Of a stretch of DNA of 64,000 nt, positions 1 to 10,231 are shown one piece after another (position 1 is the first letter of the stretch; every line of letters begins with the position of its first letter). The stretch comes from Legionella bononiensis. Its GTDB lineage: Bacteria > Pseudomonadota > Gammaproteobacteria > Legionellales > Legionellaceae. The position numbers were made by a program, and so were the translations under genes. The notes under the pieces were generated by a model. The model was not told where the DNA came from. It made no database searches and saw only the letters and a list, made by a program, of their open reading frames with translations. The stretch covers positions 186,001 through 250,000 of the forward strand of contig NZ_JADOBG010000021.1 in the NCBI RefSeq assembly GCF_016786215.1, in the 5' to 3' direction.

Positions 1-1
1 T

Positions 2-514
2 ACCGCTTCATTTACCAATATAATGATCATAATAGTCAATATCACGTATTTAATTATTAACCAACTGCACTACTCACCTACTGCCTTTGCATTAATCTTT
101 GCATTTAATGGATTCACGATGATTCTGGGCAACTATATAGGTATACGTCTTAGAGATTATTTCTCATTAAGATGGAATATGTGTTTTGGTAGTCTTATGA
201 TGATAACTGGGGCGTCTATTTCGCTTCTACTTTATCATTCAATTGGATTTGGCCTGGACTGTATTGTGCCTTTATTGTTAATTACCATAGGGGTAACGAT
301 TACCAATCCACCGGCATTATCCCTGGCACTTAAAGATTTTAACGAACACGCAGCATCGGCAACCGCGGTTATCAATACGATGCGGATGAGTATATCTTCA
401 CTGATAGCTGGAGTGGTTGGGATTATATTAACGACTAATTATTACATTCTTCCCTTGACCATGATGATTTTGAGCGCCCTGTGCCTATTTTTTAGTATGC
501 TTCATAGAAATTAA
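2..514 (+). CDS. MFS transporter, C-terminal part (Bcr/CflA-like), 5' end outside window
   Basis: The reading frame is open from base 2, so the gene enters from the left and only about 170 residues are visible. The visible part is very hydrophobic, with roughly five membrane segments separated by short polar loops. One loop (GIRLRDYFSLRW) has the Arg-rich character of MFS cytoplasmic loops. The pattern of helix pairs with Phe/Asn/Gly-rich starts (LIFAFNGFTMILGNYIG) resembles the C-terminal half of Bcr/CflA-type drug efflux proteins. That subfamily is an inference from general similarity. It lies on the plus strand, convergent with the next gene. Confidence 0.6.
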   Translation, partial: TASFTNIMIIIVNITYLIINQLHYSPTAFALIFAFNGFTMILGNYIGIRLRDYFSLRWNMCFGSLMMITGASISLLLYHSIGFGLDCIVPLLLITIGVTITNPPALSLALKDFNEHAASATAVINTMRMSISSLIAGVVGIILTTNYYILPLTMMILSALCLFFSMLHRN

Positions 515-580
515 AACATCGGATGATTAGAGCAATGAGTTTTATAAAGCTTCCTTGCAGATGTATTTATGATTTCAATA

Positions 581-2041
581 CTATATTTTCGCAATAACAG
601 TACTTAATTCACCACTAACGTTATTATTCACATCTAACCATCCCAATTGTTTCATCACCAATTTACTACGCGCTCCCGATCCTTCTTTAGATAAACCTTG
701 AGCATGTTTTACTATTTCAGTTAAATCCATATCATCTGTAACATAACTTTTAACAAAAAATGAATAGATACCACAGTATGAACTTTTGTCCGAAACCAAT
801 TGTTTTTTATAGTGTTTCAAAAAGGTTTCTTTTAATTGTTCGCATTTTACTATGTTCTCTTTTGCTTCGAGTTGTAATTGTTTTGCTTTTTCGTAGTTAT
901 TTTTTTCTGCGCCTAATGTACTATTGAGATATTCAATAACGTCTTGATTGCTGTATTTATTAGAAGCATTGAGTATGCTATCAATATGCTCTTCTGTTAA
1001 AACAGAATTTTGAGGGCGTAATTGATAGCATTGTTTAATTATATCCAGATTACTAGATGTAATTGCCATCAACATTACAGAATGAAACACATCCATATCA
1101 ACTACTTCAACTTCCTTTTCTAATTCAACAAATAATTTATTAAAATAAGGAACCGCCAAGGATCGAGCATGTTCTAGAGCATCATTTAGAAATACATCAT
1201 CATCAATAGCTAAAAGAATATCAGATTGCAATTCTCTAACAAAGCTAAACGAATCGCTAATTTCATCGTTGTACATTTCTAAAATAGAGCAAGCAACTGT
1301 ATTGGCAAGAAAATAGAGCGCTGTAGTCCCTTTATTGCCCAAACTAAACTTACGAGGTCCACCTTTTAATTCACTTAGAGTAGGCGCTCTGAAAATAAAG
1401 GGAAATACATCAACATCTGAGACTACATCCCAAAACATGTATCTTGCTAGAGGTGGTTCGTTAGAGTTTTGAGGTAGTTCAAAAATAATATGCTGACTGT
1501 CATCATTTGTTTTTAATATATTAATTGGTAAGGAGAATGTGTAAGCAACCGCATATTCCTTGATGATTTTTTTAAACATGTTTTGAACGAATTCTTTATC
1601 TTTAAAACGTTCTCTCATGTTATGAAAATCAGGAGGTGTTCCTATCACTCGATGGCTACCCTTGGGGTCATGTATGACTATCGATTCTTCATTACACAGG
1701 CTTTTAAAATCCCTAGTCAACAGACCATTAATGGATCGAGGTTGCTCTCCAGGAACACTCATTTGGATAGAAACCATTTCAAATCGTTGTGTTTTCAATC
1801 CTAGTTGGCTTATCTCATCAAGTATGAGTTTTTCTAATTGAATTTTCTGGTTCCAATGCTCTTCACTTCGATATTTATGGGGTATAAAAAAACACAATTT
1901 GTCCTCTTTAAGCTGATACACATGCTTTTCTGAGCCGCCGCCAATGCGCTTACAGTCAGAGAGTTTATAAATCCTGCCATTTATAGTTAAAGTTGTTCCC
2001 TCAATATTTTGATAAAAAAGCCTCAACCATTCTTGCATCAT
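581..2041 (-). CDS. Unknown protein with kinase-like glycine loop; candidate effector
   Basis: Family not recognised. The protein is about 486 residues, soluble, with no signal peptide or membrane helix. Near the N-terminus, IGGGSEKHVYQLKED resembles the glycine-rich loop of a protein-kinase fold, but I cannot find a convincing HRD or DFG motif, so a kinase activity is not claimed. A charged, probably coiled-coil stretch (around residues 380-420) precedes a C-terminal globular part. The longest ORF begins with TTG at 2071. I prefer the ATG at 2041 (or the adjacent one at 2038), which has a GTGAG sequence just upstream. Base composition is low in GC and the gene stands alone, as many Legionella effector genes do, but secretion is only inferred. 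Confidence 0.55.
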   Translation of the reverse strand: MMQEWLRLFYQNIEGTTLTINGRIYKLSDCKRIGGGSEKHVYQLKEDKLCFFIPHKYRSEEHWNQKIQLEKLILDEISQLGLKTQRFEMVSIQMSVPGEQPRSINGLLTRDFKSLCNEESIVIHDPKGSHRVIGTPPDFHNMRERFKDKEFVQNMFKKIIKEYAVAYTFSLPINILKTNDDSQHIIFELPQNSNEPPLARYMFWDVVSDVDVFPFIFRAPTLSELKGGPRKFSLGNKGTTALYFLANTVACSILEMYNDEISDSFSFVRELQSDILLAIDDDVFLNDALEHARSLAVPYFNKLFVELEKEVEVVDMDVFHSVMLMAITSSNLDIIKQCYQLRPQNSVLTEEHIDSILNASNKYSNQDVIEYLNSTLGAEKNNYEKAKQLQLEAKENIVKCEQLKETFLKHYKKQLVSDKSSYCGIYSFFVKSYVTDDMDLTEIVKHAQGLSKEGSGARSKLVMKQLGWLDVNNNVSGELSTVIAKI

Positions 2042-2243
2042 TTTCTCACAACAGAACCAGGTGTTGCGCAATATAACACAAAGAACAAATAATGATCAAT
2101 TATTGCGTATTAGAATTCCATCTTCAAATGAACACTAACTTCGATTATGAGTAAATAACATGACCAATCGATGCTTTCATCCATAATGTGAATGGATTGA
2201 GGATTCTGTGTTTTGAATGTCCAATGTTTTTTGTCAGTGTGTT

Positions 2244-3023
2244 TCACTGAATTTTAAAACAGTTATAGAAGTTATCCGTGGTAATTTTGGCAATCGTTTC
2301 ATAATCCATCCCCCTTAATTCAGCAATCGCTTCTGCAACATATTTCACCAGTGCTGGATGATTTTGCTTTCCTCGGTAAGGAACAGGAGCCAAATAAGGT
2401 GAATCTGTTTCAATCAATATTCGATCCAATGGAATTTGTTTTGCAACTTCCTGAAGAGCAACGGCATTTTTAAAAGTCACAATACCTGAGAACGAAATAT
2501 AAAAATTAAGGTCGATAGCTCTTCTGGCAATATCAAGATCCTCAGCAAAACAATGCATTACTCCACCGATTTTATGCGCATTTTCTTCAGCCATTAATAA
2601 AAGAGTATCTTCAGCTGCCTGGCGTGTATGAATTATCAGGGGTTTTGAGGTACTTAACGCTGCTCTGATATGCTCTCTAAATCGATCCCGCTGCATTTCC
2701 TGCGCTTCATCGGTGAGCGTCCGATAATAATCAAGCCCTGTTTCACCAATAGCGATACATGCCGGGTTAGCTGCTAAATCACAAAGTAACGCTGCAGTTA
2801 CCGGAGTGGCCATCTCACTATTAGGATGTACGCCAACCGAGATATTAATATTAGAGTGTGCTGCGGCTATAGCTTCTAATTGTGGGTAATCACTTAATTC
2901 AACGCAGACCGTTAGAAAATGCTGAACTCCATTTTCTTGTGCGCGAATTATTACCTCAGACAGATCATTATTAAACTCAGCTAAATCAATGAAATTTAAA
3001 TGGCAATGTGAATCGACTAACAT
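2244..3023 (-). CDS. tatD: TatD-family metal-dependent deoxyribonuclease
   Basis: A 259-residue TIM-barrel amidohydrolase of the TatD family, whose members act as 3'-5' DNA exonucleases in quality control. All family signatures are present: N-terminal DSHCHLNF (metal ligands), AIGETGLDYY, IIHTR, MHCF and the C-terminal ETDSPYLAP. Length is normal. It is the last gene of the long minus-strand operon that runs from yceD through fab, mltG, tmk, holB and pilZ, 23 bases after the pilZ stop. This holB-pilZ-tatD order is typical of gammaproteobacteria. Whether it is the YcfH or the TatD subtype cannot be settled; the operon position favours YcfH. Confidence 0.9.
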   Translation of the reverse strand: MLVDSHCHLNFIDLAEFNNDLSEVIIRAQENGVQHFLTVCVELSDYPQLEAIAAAHSNINISVGVHPNSEMATPVTAALLCDLAANPACIAIGETGLDYYRTLTDEAQEMQRDRFREHIRAALSTSKPLIIHTRQAAEDTLLLMAEENAHKIGGVMHCFAEDLDIARRAIDLNFYISFSGIVTFKNAVALQEVAKQIPLDRILIETDSPYLAPVPYRGKQNHPALVKYVAEAIAELRGMDYETIAKITTDNFYNCFKIQ

Positions 3024-3046
3024 GTGAATCCTCTGTTTAAATCAAG

Positions 3047-3388
3047 TCAGATAGTATCCGTCATTTGCGTTGATTTTAACATTCCTGCCAAGTAAGTTTC
3101 TATTTTATTACACAGATATCTGCTGTTCTCACCCTGAAACTGCACGCCTATTCCTGATGGCTTGTTACCCTGCGCTCCCCTTGGAGTAATCCATACTACC
3201 TTTCCATTCACTGTATAAGGATCCTGTTCATTAATTAATTTAACTGATAATTGAACTAACTCACCCAGGGGGTAAATGTGATTTGTTCGGATAAAGATCC
3301 CCCCTCCTTTAACAAAAGGCATGTAAGCCAAATACAGAGAGGCTTCACTGGTAAACGAACAGTTTATCAGTTGAATTTTATCCGCCAT
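3047..3388 (-). CDS. pilZ: PilZ-domain protein of type IV pilus assembly
   Basis: A 113-residue single-domain PilZ protein. It shows the GGGIFIRTNHIYPLGE beta-strand block and a conserved V-W-I-T-P-x-G segment, ending in GIGVQF. The N-terminal RxxxR motif needed for c-di-GMP binding is not apparent, as in the original PilZ of type IV pilus biogenesis, which works by protein contacts. Position directly after holB is the standard location of pilZ in gammaproteobacteria. It may serve the genome's PilB-type pilus or the MSHA-type locus found 20 kb away; the sequence does not decide this. Confidence 0.85.
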   Translation of the reverse strand: MADKIQLINCSFTSEASLYLAYMPFVKGGGIFIRTNHIYPLGELVQLSVKLINEQDPYTVNGKVVWITPRGAQGNKPSGIGVQFQGENSRYLCNKIETYLAGMLKSTQMTDTI

Positions 3389-3416
3389 ATACCCTCCTCT
3401 TTAATACTCGTCCAGT

Positions 3417-4325
3417 TTACGTGCCTGGTATTAAAGAAAACAACAAGTCTTCTAAAACCAATGTATGATTTACATTCATATTATGGCTTATTTTTCTCAA
3501 TAATGTATTTATTTTGTCAATTTGTGCAAATATTGAAAGAGGAGACAATAAGGTTAATAGCTTACCAAGCTGAAGGGTTGCTGGGCCTGTCACAGTAGTT
3601 TTCATGACATGCATGTTTTGTATTTGTGAATACACTAAATATAAAAACCATAAAAAACTACCCAATTCATATTGAGTCCATTGAGCCGCTAAAACACAGG
3701 GATGCTGCTTGCGTTCAATCAAGGCAATGAGTCCATCTAAAATGACATCGGCTTGATTAAAGAGCACCGCCCTTTCGGATTCCTGTGAGTAGTGTTCTCC
3801 AAGCGTCAATAAATTATTAGATGCTGAATTATCAACTGGAGAAAATGTGATAATGTGACATCGACTCAATACAGTTGGCAGTACCGTACTTAACTGTTGT
3901 GCTATTAAGATGAAAACAGTATGTTGTGCAGGTTCTTCTAATATTTTCAATAATGCATTTGCTGAAGCTGTATTCATACGATCAGCTGATTCGATGACAA
4001 TTAATCGATAAGTGGATCGTTGGGGCGTTAAATAAGCTGAGCTTTGTAACTCTCTAATTTGATCAACTTTAATAGCTCCGCCATTCTTTTCAGGCTTGAT
4101 CCATTCAACATCGGGGTGTTCCATACGTTCAACCATCTGACAATCACCGCATTTCAGACAAGGTTCATTCTGGCCTGATTTACACAGTAATAGACTCATG
4201 GTCTTTCTGACAAACAAGCCAAGTTCACAATGCAACGGTCCAACTAAAAGCATGGATTGTGGAACACGTTTGTTAGCAAATGCGGATTGAATCTTTTGCC
4301 ATTGCTCCTGATGATTATTCATCAT
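3417..4325 (-). CDS. holB: DNA polymerase III subunit delta prime
   Basis: A 302-residue clamp-loader subunit (delta prime) that helps open the beta clamp during replication. The P-loop is degenerate ([11 protein letters not shown]), as is normal for delta prime, which does not hydrolyse ATP. A four-cysteine zinc module ([15 protein letters not shown]) follows. The sensor region [13 protein letters not shown] and the SRC motif ([10 protein letters not shown]) are intact. It overlaps the end of tmk by 11 bases; two adjacent ATG codons (4325 and 4322) are both possible starts. The tmk-holB-pilZ-tatD order supports the assignment. Confidence 0.9.
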   Translation of the reverse strand: MMNNHQEQWQKIQSAFANKRVPQSMLLVGPLHCELGLFVRKTMSLLLCKSGQNEPCLKCGDCQMVERMEHPDVEWIKPEKNGGAIKVDQIRELQSSAYLTPQRSTYRLIVIESADRMNTASANALLKILEEPAQHTVFILIAQQLSTVLPTVLSRCHIITFSPVDNSASNNLLTLGEHYSQESERAVLFNQADVILDGLIALIERKQHPCVLAAQWTQYELGSFLWFLYLVYSQIQNMHVMKTTVTGPATLQLGKLLTLLSPLSIFAQIDKINTLLRKISHNMNVNHTLVLEDLLFSLIPGT

Positions 4326-4956
4326 AATGCTCGATAAATCGATTTACTGCTTCCTGAATTGCACTACGTACATCAGTCAGAGGACGACTTGCATCAATTG
4401 TAACAATATCAGGATTGGCATTGATGTACTTTATATAGGTTTCATGCACACGATGAAAAAACTCAAGAGCTTGTTGTTCAATCCGATCAAAAGTACCGCG
4501 CTGTTTTGCTCTTTGCATTCCAATCTCGGGAGATATATCCAAATACAGCGTGAGATCAGGTTTAAACCCGTTAAGACAGAAAGCGGACAAACTTTTTATC
4601 ATTTGAAGATCCAACCCTCGACCACCACCTTGATAGGCTATAGTAGATAATTCAAATCGATCAGCAATAACCCATGTTCCTTGCTGCAAAGCGGGCTTGA
4701 TCACTTGTTCAATCAATTGAATACGTGCAGCATACAGCAGAAGTAATTCTGTTTTGTCATCCAGAACATCACTGTACTCAGGATTTTTAATGACTTCTCT
4801 TAATATCTCACCTACAGCTGTTCCACCTGGTTCTCGCGTCGTTATAGTACTGATATCACGTTTTGATAACTCATCAATTACGGTATTCACTGCAGTTGAC
4901 TTGCCTGCTCCTTCCAATCCCTCAATTACTATTAATTTTCCCGTTAACAATGCCAT
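4315..4956 (-). CDS. tmk: Thymidylate kinase
   Basis: A 213-residue P-loop kinase that converts dTMP to dTDP. The Walker A motif [11 protein letters not shown] begins near residue 11. TREPGGT is the substrate-binding DR(E)PGG-like block, [16 protein letters not shown] is the family signature, and the lid region has [12 protein letters not shown]. Length matches the family. It overlaps mltG upstream by one base and holB downstream by 11 bases, so the three genes are very probably translationally coupled within one operon. Confidence 0.95.
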   Translation of the reverse strand: MALLTGKLIVIEGLEGAGKSTAVNTVIDELSKRDISTITTREPGGTAVGEILREVIKNPEYSDVLDDKTELLLLYAARIQLIEQVIKPALQQGTWVIADRFELSTIAYQGGGRGLDLQMIKSLSAFCLNGFKPDLTLYLDISPEIGMQRAKQRGTFDRIEQQALEFFHRVHETYIKYINANPDIVTIDASRPLTDVRSAIQEAVNRFIEHYDE

Positions 4957-5954
4957 TAATAGTCCTTTCGTTGATATAGATTAATCGCTTCTCGTTGTTG
5001 CTCATAGGTTTCTGAAAATTGATGAGAACCATCTCCTCTAGCAACAAAATACAAATATTTCGATAATTGAGGATGAGCCGCTGCATCTATGGATTCTTTG
5101 CCTACCATCGCTATGGGTGTTGGAGGTAAACCTCGGTACATATAGGTGTTATATGGCGATTTAATTAATAGATCATTATGGGATAATTTACCTTTATAAT
5201 CCGCACCTAATGCATAAATTACAGTAGGATCCATTTGTAAAGGCATTGATTTCTTTAATCGATTGACCATTACACCGGATATCAGTTTTCTTTCCTGGGG
5301 AATGGCTGTTTCCTTTTCAATTATTGAAGCAGCAATAAGCAATTCATAAGCACTTCTATAAGGTAAATCAGAAGCTCTATGAGACCAGGAGTCATTCAAA
5401 TAAGACATCAAATTGCGATGTGCCTGCTCTAATAGAGTTTTACTGCTACTGCCACCTTGATATTGATACGTATCTGCCAGCAATAATCCTTCAGCATTAG
5501 GATAATTCGCTTTAATGAATAACCAATCATCCGGATGATAGTTTAAATAATGCGCATTCAGTAAATCTTGAGACACTTTTTGCTGAGTCGTTCCTTCAAT
5601 AATGGTAAATTTTTGAGTTATTACATCGCCAGCCACAATTCTCTGCAGCAACTCCATTACTGTCTCACCCGGAGTTATTTGGTATACACCCGCTTTAATT
5701 TGATGAGAGAGTCCTTTAAAACGAATGATCAGTAGCAAAAGCTTTGTTGAGTGAATCAGCTTTTTTTCTTTTAATAATTGAACGACCTGATAGGCGGATG
5801 CAGAGCGATCAATACTGATTATTTGAGCGGCATCAGTTTTGGGAATAACAGGACATTGTACTAATCTGTATATATTCCAACTGACAATAAAAAAAGACAT
5901 AAAAAACACAGCAACAATACAAACTACCAGTTTTTTATGTCTTGGGGAGTCCAT
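4956..5954 (-). CDS. mltG: Endolytic murein transglycosylase MltG
   Basis: A 332-residue inner-membrane enzyme that cleaves nascent glycan strands and sets their length. There is a single N-terminal membrane anchor (about residues 9-29), then a LysM-like region and the YceG catalytic domain. That domain has the catalytic Glu in [20 protein letters not shown] followed by MNRL-type and [11 protein letters not shown] motifs. The gene sits between fabF (stop next to this start) and tmk, the usual pabC/yceG-tmk-holB arrangement, although pabC is missing here. Confidence 0.92.
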   Translation of the reverse strand: MDSPRHKKLVVCIVAVFFMSFFIVSWNIYRLVQCPVIPKTDAAQIISIDRSASAYQVVQLLKEKKLIHSTKLLLLIIRFKGLSHQIKAGVYQITPGETVMELLQRIVAGDVITQKFTIIEGTTQQKVSQDLLNAHYLNYHPDDWLFIKANYPNAEGLLLADTYQYQGGSSSKTLLEQAHRNLMSYLNDSWSHRASDLPYRSAYELLIAASIIEKETAIPQERKLISGVMVNRLKKSMPLQMDPTVIYALGADYKGKLSHNDLLIKSPYNTYMYRGLPPTPIAMVGKESIDAAAHPQLSKYLYFVARGDGSHQFSETYEQQREAINLYQRKDY

Positions 5955-7193
5955 TTAGATTCGCTTAAATAGCAGACTGCCGTTTGTACCACCAAAACCA
6001 AGTGAATTACTTAAAACGTAATTAATGGTTCTTTTTTGTGGTGTATGCGCTACATAATTCAAATCACAACCTTCATCAGGGTTATCCAGGTTTATAGTTG
6101 GAGGGGCAATTTGATCTTTAATTGCCAAAACACTGATGATGGCTTCTACTGCTCCTGCAGCGCCTAATAAATGTCCGGTCATTGATTTTGTAGAACTCAC
6201 TGCCAGGTCATAAGCATGTTGTTGAAAAATACGCTTGATGGCCTTTGTTTCATTCATATCATTAAGATACGTCGAAGTACCATGAGCATTGATATAATCC
6301 ACTTGCTGTGGATTAATACCCGCATCATTAATGGCAGCTTCCATAGCACGAGCAGCACCATCAGCATCTTCATCAGGCGCCGTGATGTGATACGCGTCAC
6401 CAGACATGCCAAATCCTACTAATTCAGCATAAATCTTCGCACCACGGGCCTTGGCATGTTCATACTCTTCCAAAACAAGAATACCAGCACCTTCTCCCAT
6501 GACAAAACCATCTCTGTCTTTATCCCAGGGTCTTGATGCTTTTTCTGGTTCATCATTTCGTTTGGATAAAGATCGTACTGCTGAAAATCCAGCAAGACAA
6601 AGTGGTGTTGTGGTCATTTCTGCACCACCGCAAATCATGACATCTGCGTCACCATAAGCAATAATCCGACCGGCGAGTCCAATATTATGTGTTCCTGTAG
6701 TACATGCAGTGACTACAGAAATATTAGGGCCTTTTAAATTATGCTTAATAGAAATCTGTCCAGCAACCATATTGATTATGCCTGCTGGAATAAAAAATGG
6801 TGAAACTTTACGCGGACCACCAGAAACCAGTTTATCCTGATTGTTAGTAATCGTTTGAATTCCACCAATACCAGCGCCTACAGCAACACCCGTACGACGT
6901 GATAAGGCTTCATCAATCTTCAAACCAGAATCAAGCATGGCCTCTTCAGCGGCAGCAATTCCATATTGCGTAAATACATCCATTTTACGAGCATCTTTGA
7001 CAGGCACATAGTTCTCAACATTAAAATTCTTGACCTTGGCCCAAATTTTAGTGCTGTATTCGCTGGTATCAAAATCATCAACCAAACCTACACCACTAAC
7101 TCCTGCCAATATATTTTGCCAAGTTTCTTGTACATTAAGTCCGACCGGGGTAAGCATCCCCATGCCAGTAACAACCACACGCCGTTTATTCAA
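5955..7193 (-). CDS. fabF: Beta-ketoacyl-ACP synthase II
   Basis: A 412-residue condensing enzyme that elongates acyl-ACP with malonyl-ACP in type II fatty-acid synthesis. Nucleophile Cys164 lies in [11 protein letters not shown]. The His pair is in INAHGTST and [11 protein letters not shown], and the glycine-rich end [14 protein letters not shown] is intact. The usual ACAT after the nucleophile reads ACTT here, a conservative change. It directly follows acpP, as in most gammaproteobacteria. Length and start are standard. Confidence 0.96.
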   Translation of the reverse strand: MNKRRVVVTGMGMLTPVGLNVQETWQNILAGVSGVGLVDDFDTSEYSTKIWAKVKNFNVENYVPVKDARKMDVFTQYGIAAAEEAMLDSGLKIDEALSRRTGVAVGAGIGGIQTITNNQDKLVSGGPRKVSPFFIPAGIINMVAGQISIKHNLKGPNISVVTACTTGTHNIGLAGRIIAYGDADVMICGGAEMTTTPLCLAGFSAVRSLSKRNDEPEKASRPWDKDRDGFVMGEGAGILVLEEYEHAKARGAKIYAELVGFGMSGDAYHITAPDEDADGAARAMEAAINDAGINPQQVDYINAHGTSTYLNDMNETKAIKRIFQQHAYDLAVSSTKSMTGHLLGAAGAVEAIISVLAIKDQIAPPTINLDNPDEGCDLNYVAHTPQKRTINYVLSNSLGFGGTNGSLLFKRI

Positions 7194-7212
7194 TCAAAGC
7201 TCCTCGAAAAAA

Positions 7213-7461
7213 TTAGGCTTCTTCTTTATTTAAATTAGATTCAATATAATCAATAGCTTCCTGAATCGTAGTAATTTTTTCTGCTTTCTCATCAGGAATT
7301 TCAGTTTCAAACTCTTCTTCAAGAGCCATTACCAATTCCACAGTATCCAGAGAATCAGCACCCAGATCGTCAACAAATGACGCATCATTTTTTAACTCTT
7401 CTTCCTTAACGCCTAATTGTTCAACAACAATTTTACGGACACGGTCTTCAACTGTACTCAT
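7213..7461 (-). CDS. acpP: Acyl carrier protein
   Basis: An 82-residue acidic carrier protein that holds growing acyl chains on a phosphopantetheine arm. The attachment serine is Ser37 (counting Met1) in the DSL motif of [11 protein letters not shown]. The protein is strongly acidic and all helical, as expected. A longer ORF begins upstream at a TTG, but the ATG at 7461 has a clear AGAGGA ribosome-binding site and gives the normal length. It lies between fabG and fabF, the classic order. Confidence 0.96.
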   Translation of the reverse strand: MSTVEDRVRKIVVEQLGVKEEELKNDASFVDDLGADSLDTVELVMALEEEFETEIPDEKAEKITTIQEAIDYIESNLNKEEA

Positions 7462-7547
7462 AACTTGATTTTCCTCTTTCGGTTGATAGAAATAATTTAA
7501 AATACTGACGGTTAGTTTATTCAATTATACAGATAACGCAAGAGCAT

Positions 7548-8294
7548 TTAATTCATATACATGCCGCCATTGACATGAATTGTTTCACCTGTAATATATT
7601 TAGCACTGTCTGACGCTAAAAAAACAACAGCATCAGCTACATCTTCCGCTTGCCCTAGTTTACGCATTGGAATTCTTTTTAACATTTCTTCTTTTACCAT
7701 ATCGGGTAAGGAAGTTGTCATATCTGTATCAATAAATCCAGGTGCAACAACATTAACAGTAATACCCCTACTGCCAATTTCCTGGGCTAATGACTTGGAA
7801 AAGCCAACTACACCCGCTTTTGCTGCAGTATAATTGACCTGTCCAGAGTTACCACTTGCACCCACGACTGAACCCACAGAAATGATACGTCCCCAGCGAG
7901 CTCTAAACATGGGCTTTATGCAAGCCTTGGACATTCTATAAATGGAGTTTAGATTGGTTTCTATTACCTTGTACCACTCTTCATCATCCATTCGCAACAG
8001 TAAATTATCCGCAGTGATCCCCGCATTATTCACCAGTATAGAAGGACATTGATTATTCTCAGTTAAAGTAGACATCAAGTGCTCAATTTGCTCGGCATTA
8101 GTGACATCAAGAACAATACCTTTGCCAGAGAGTTTATCTTTTTCAAAAAGAGCATTAATTGAAGCAGCTCCCTGTTCAGTAGTCGCAGTTCCAAAAACAA
8201 ATGCACCATGTTTTGCCAGTTTAACAGCAATTGCCTGACCAATACCACGACTGGCTCCTGTCACTAATGCAATTTTACCTTCTAAAGTTATCAT
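7548..8294 (-). CDS. fabG: 3-oxoacyl-ACP reductase
   Basis: A 248-residue NADPH-dependent short-chain dehydrogenase that reduces beta-ketoacyl-ACP. The cofactor loop is TGASRGIG, the structural motif is VNNAG, and the catalytic Ser-Tyr-Lys are in GSVVGASGNSGQ and YTAAKAG. The C-terminal end is ITGETIHVNGGMYM, which is diagnostic of FabG. It is located between fabD and acpP with short gaps. Confidence 0.96.
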   Translation of the reverse strand: MITLEGKIALVTGASRGIGQAIAVKLAKHGAFVFGTATTEQGAASINALFEKDKLSGKGIVLDVTNAEQIEHLMSTLTENNQCPSILVNNAGITADNLLLRMDDEEWYKVIETNLNSIYRMSKACIKPMFRARWGRIISVGSVVGASGNSGQVNYTAAKAGVVGFSKSLAQEIGSRGITVNVVAPGFIDTDMTTSLPDMVKEEMLKRIPMRKLGQAEDVADAVVFLASDSAKYITGETIHVNGGMYMN

Positions 8295-8305
8295 TAAGCT
8301 TCCTC

Positions 8306-9253
8306 TTAAGCTGGAGTATGTAATTGTTCTACAATCTGATCCAGGCTAATTGTGTCATAAACACTGACAGCCTCTAAACTTCTGTCTATTCTTTTGATAA
8401 GTCCATTGAGAACTTTTCCTGGACCACACTCTACGATTAACTCAATACCACGATTTTTGAACATTTGAATCGTTTCAACCCAACGAACCGGGCTATACAA
8501 TTGCTCTTTCAATTGTTTTCTAATGTGTTGAGCAGAGTAATAAACGCTTAAATCCACATTGCTTACTACATCAATGGACGGATTTTTAAATTCAGTTTTT
8601 GCGAGACTCTCTGCAAAAAGCTCTGCAGCTTCAGCCAAAAGTGGACAATGACAGGGTACACTTACAGGAATAATTTTTGCCAAACGAGCACCTGCTTCAT
8701 TGGCCAAGTCAATCATCTGTTCTACGGCCGAGGTATGACCAGCAACTACTACCTGTCCAATGGCATTAAAATTTGCCGGGGTAACTTTATGATTATCGGT
8801 ACTTGCTTCTGCACACAAATTAATGACCTGCTCGTCAGTCAAACCAACGATTGCTGCCATTGCCCCCATACCTAAAGGTATGGCATTTTGCATGACCTGG
8901 CCTCTACGAGCAACTAATTGTGCTGCTTCAGATAATGATAATGAGTTAGCGCAAACCAAAGCAGCATACTCACCTAAACTATGACCCGCCATAATGACAG
9001 GTTGCGGAAATCCTTGTTGTATTAATAAACGATAAACTGCGACATCAGCAGTTAACATAGCAACCTGGGTATGCTCAGTCTGATTTAGTTTTTCAACAGG
9101 CCCATTCTGAATCAAATCCCAGAGATCATATCCCACAGCCTCAGATGCTTCTGTAAACAAATCAGTAACAATAGGATATTGAAGAGAAAAATCAGATAAC
9201 ATCCCTACAGATTGAGATCCTTGTCCAGGAAATACAAATGCTGTGTTAACCAT
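8306..9253 (-). CDS. fabD: Malonyl-CoA:ACP transacylase
   Basis: A 315-residue acyltransferase that loads malonate onto ACP. N-terminal FVFPGQGSQSVGML is the family signature. The nucleophile Ser92 is in GHSLGEYAAL, and the partner histidine region is PVSVPCHCPLL. The C-terminal IVECGPGKVLNGLIKRI is typical. The gene lies between fabH and fabG in the fab operon. Confidence 0.96.
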   Translation of the reverse strand: MVNTAFVFPGQGSQSVGMLSDFSLQYPIVTDLFTEASEAVGYDLWDLIQNGPVEKLNQTEHTQVAMLTADVAVYRLLIQQGFPQPVIMAGHSLGEYAALVCANSLSLSEAAQLVARRGQVMQNAIPLGMGAMAAIVGLTDEQVINLCAEASTDNHKVTPANFNAIGQVVVAGHTSAVEQMIDLANEAGARLAKIIPVSVPCHCPLLAEAAELFAESLAKTEFKNPSIDVVSNVDLSVYYSAQHIRKQLKEQLYSPVRWVETIQMFKNRGIELIVECGPGKVLNGLIKRIDRSLEAVSVYDTISLDQIVEQLHTPA

Positions 9254-9277
9254 AATTGAATTAGCCCTATTAATTAA

Positions 9278-10231
9278 TTAGTAACGAATAACCATTGCGC
9301 CCCAAGTCATTCCACCGCCAAAAGATTCGATTAATAACAGTTCATCACGTTTAACCTGATTGTTTTTAATAGAATGATCTAACGCTAATGGTATGGAAGC
9401 GGCGGATGTATTGCCCTGATTACCAATAGTAACGATAACTTGTGACATGGGAAGAGATAATTTTTTAGCGATAGCCTGAATTATACGTATATTTGCCTGA
9501 TGTGGAATTAACCAATTAATATCAGATTTATTTAGTTTACTGAGTGCTAATACTTCATCAACGACATCACCCATAATATTGACAGCGATTTTGAATACTT
9601 CATTACCACGCATACCAATCGTCGCGCGTTGTTCCTCAAATGTTGCATTAGGCAATGTCAAAAGTTGTTCTGAATCATAGGCTGAATGTAAGACACTACC
9701 CAAAATACCTTGGCGCTCACTTGCACTTAATACTAATGCACCAGCACCATCTCCAAACAATACACAGGTAGCTCTATCGGTCCAATCAACAGCTCTGGAC
9801 ATGCTTTCAGCCCCAATCACCATTATATGACGAGCAGCACCAGTGGCTATATACTGTTTTGCTATATCCATAGCATAGACAAAACCACTGCATGCAGCAC
9901 CAACATCAAAGGCAGGGATTGGTTTTTTAATTTTTAATGCATGTTGTACGTGACATGCAACACTTGGAAAAAAATGATCCGGGGTGCAGGTAGCAACCAG
10001 GATTAAATCAATTTCCTCAGCGTCAAGGCCAGAAGAAGCCAAAGCCTGTTCTGCTGCTCGTGAAGCCATAAAGGACGTAGTTTCATGAGGTTCTGCAATA
10101 CTGCGACTGCTAATCCCGGTTCTGGATACTATCCATTCATCATCGGTATCGAGTATTTTTTCAAGTTCAACATTAGTGAGTTGTCTTTCAGGAGAATAAC
10201 TTCCCGTGCCACTAATTACAGCATTCTTCAT
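9278..10231 (-). CDS. fabH: Beta-ketoacyl-ACP synthase III
   Basis: A 317-residue enzyme that starts fatty-acid synthesis by condensing acetyl-CoA with malonyl-ACP. The catalytic Cys114 is in [13 protein letters not shown], the His is in IPHQANIRI and the Asn in [12 protein letters not shown]. Length matches E. coli FabH. The start overlaps the plsX stop by four bases (ATGA), which implies translational coupling. Confidence 0.96.
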   Translation of the reverse strand: MKNAVISGTGSYSPERQLTNVELEKILDTDDEWIVSRTGISSRSIAEPHETTSFMASRAAEQALASSGLDAEEIDLILVATCTPDHFFPSVACHVQHALKIKKPIPAFDVGAACSGFVYAMDIAKQYIATGAARHIMVIGAESMSRAVDWTDRATCVLFGDGAGALVLSASERQGILGSVLHSAYDSEQLLTLPNATFEEQRATIGMRGNEVFKIAVNIMGDVVDEVLALSKLNKSDINWLIPHQANIRIIQAIAKKLSLPMSQVIVTIGNQGNTSAASIPLALDHSIKNNQVKRDELLLIESFGGGMTWGAMVIRY

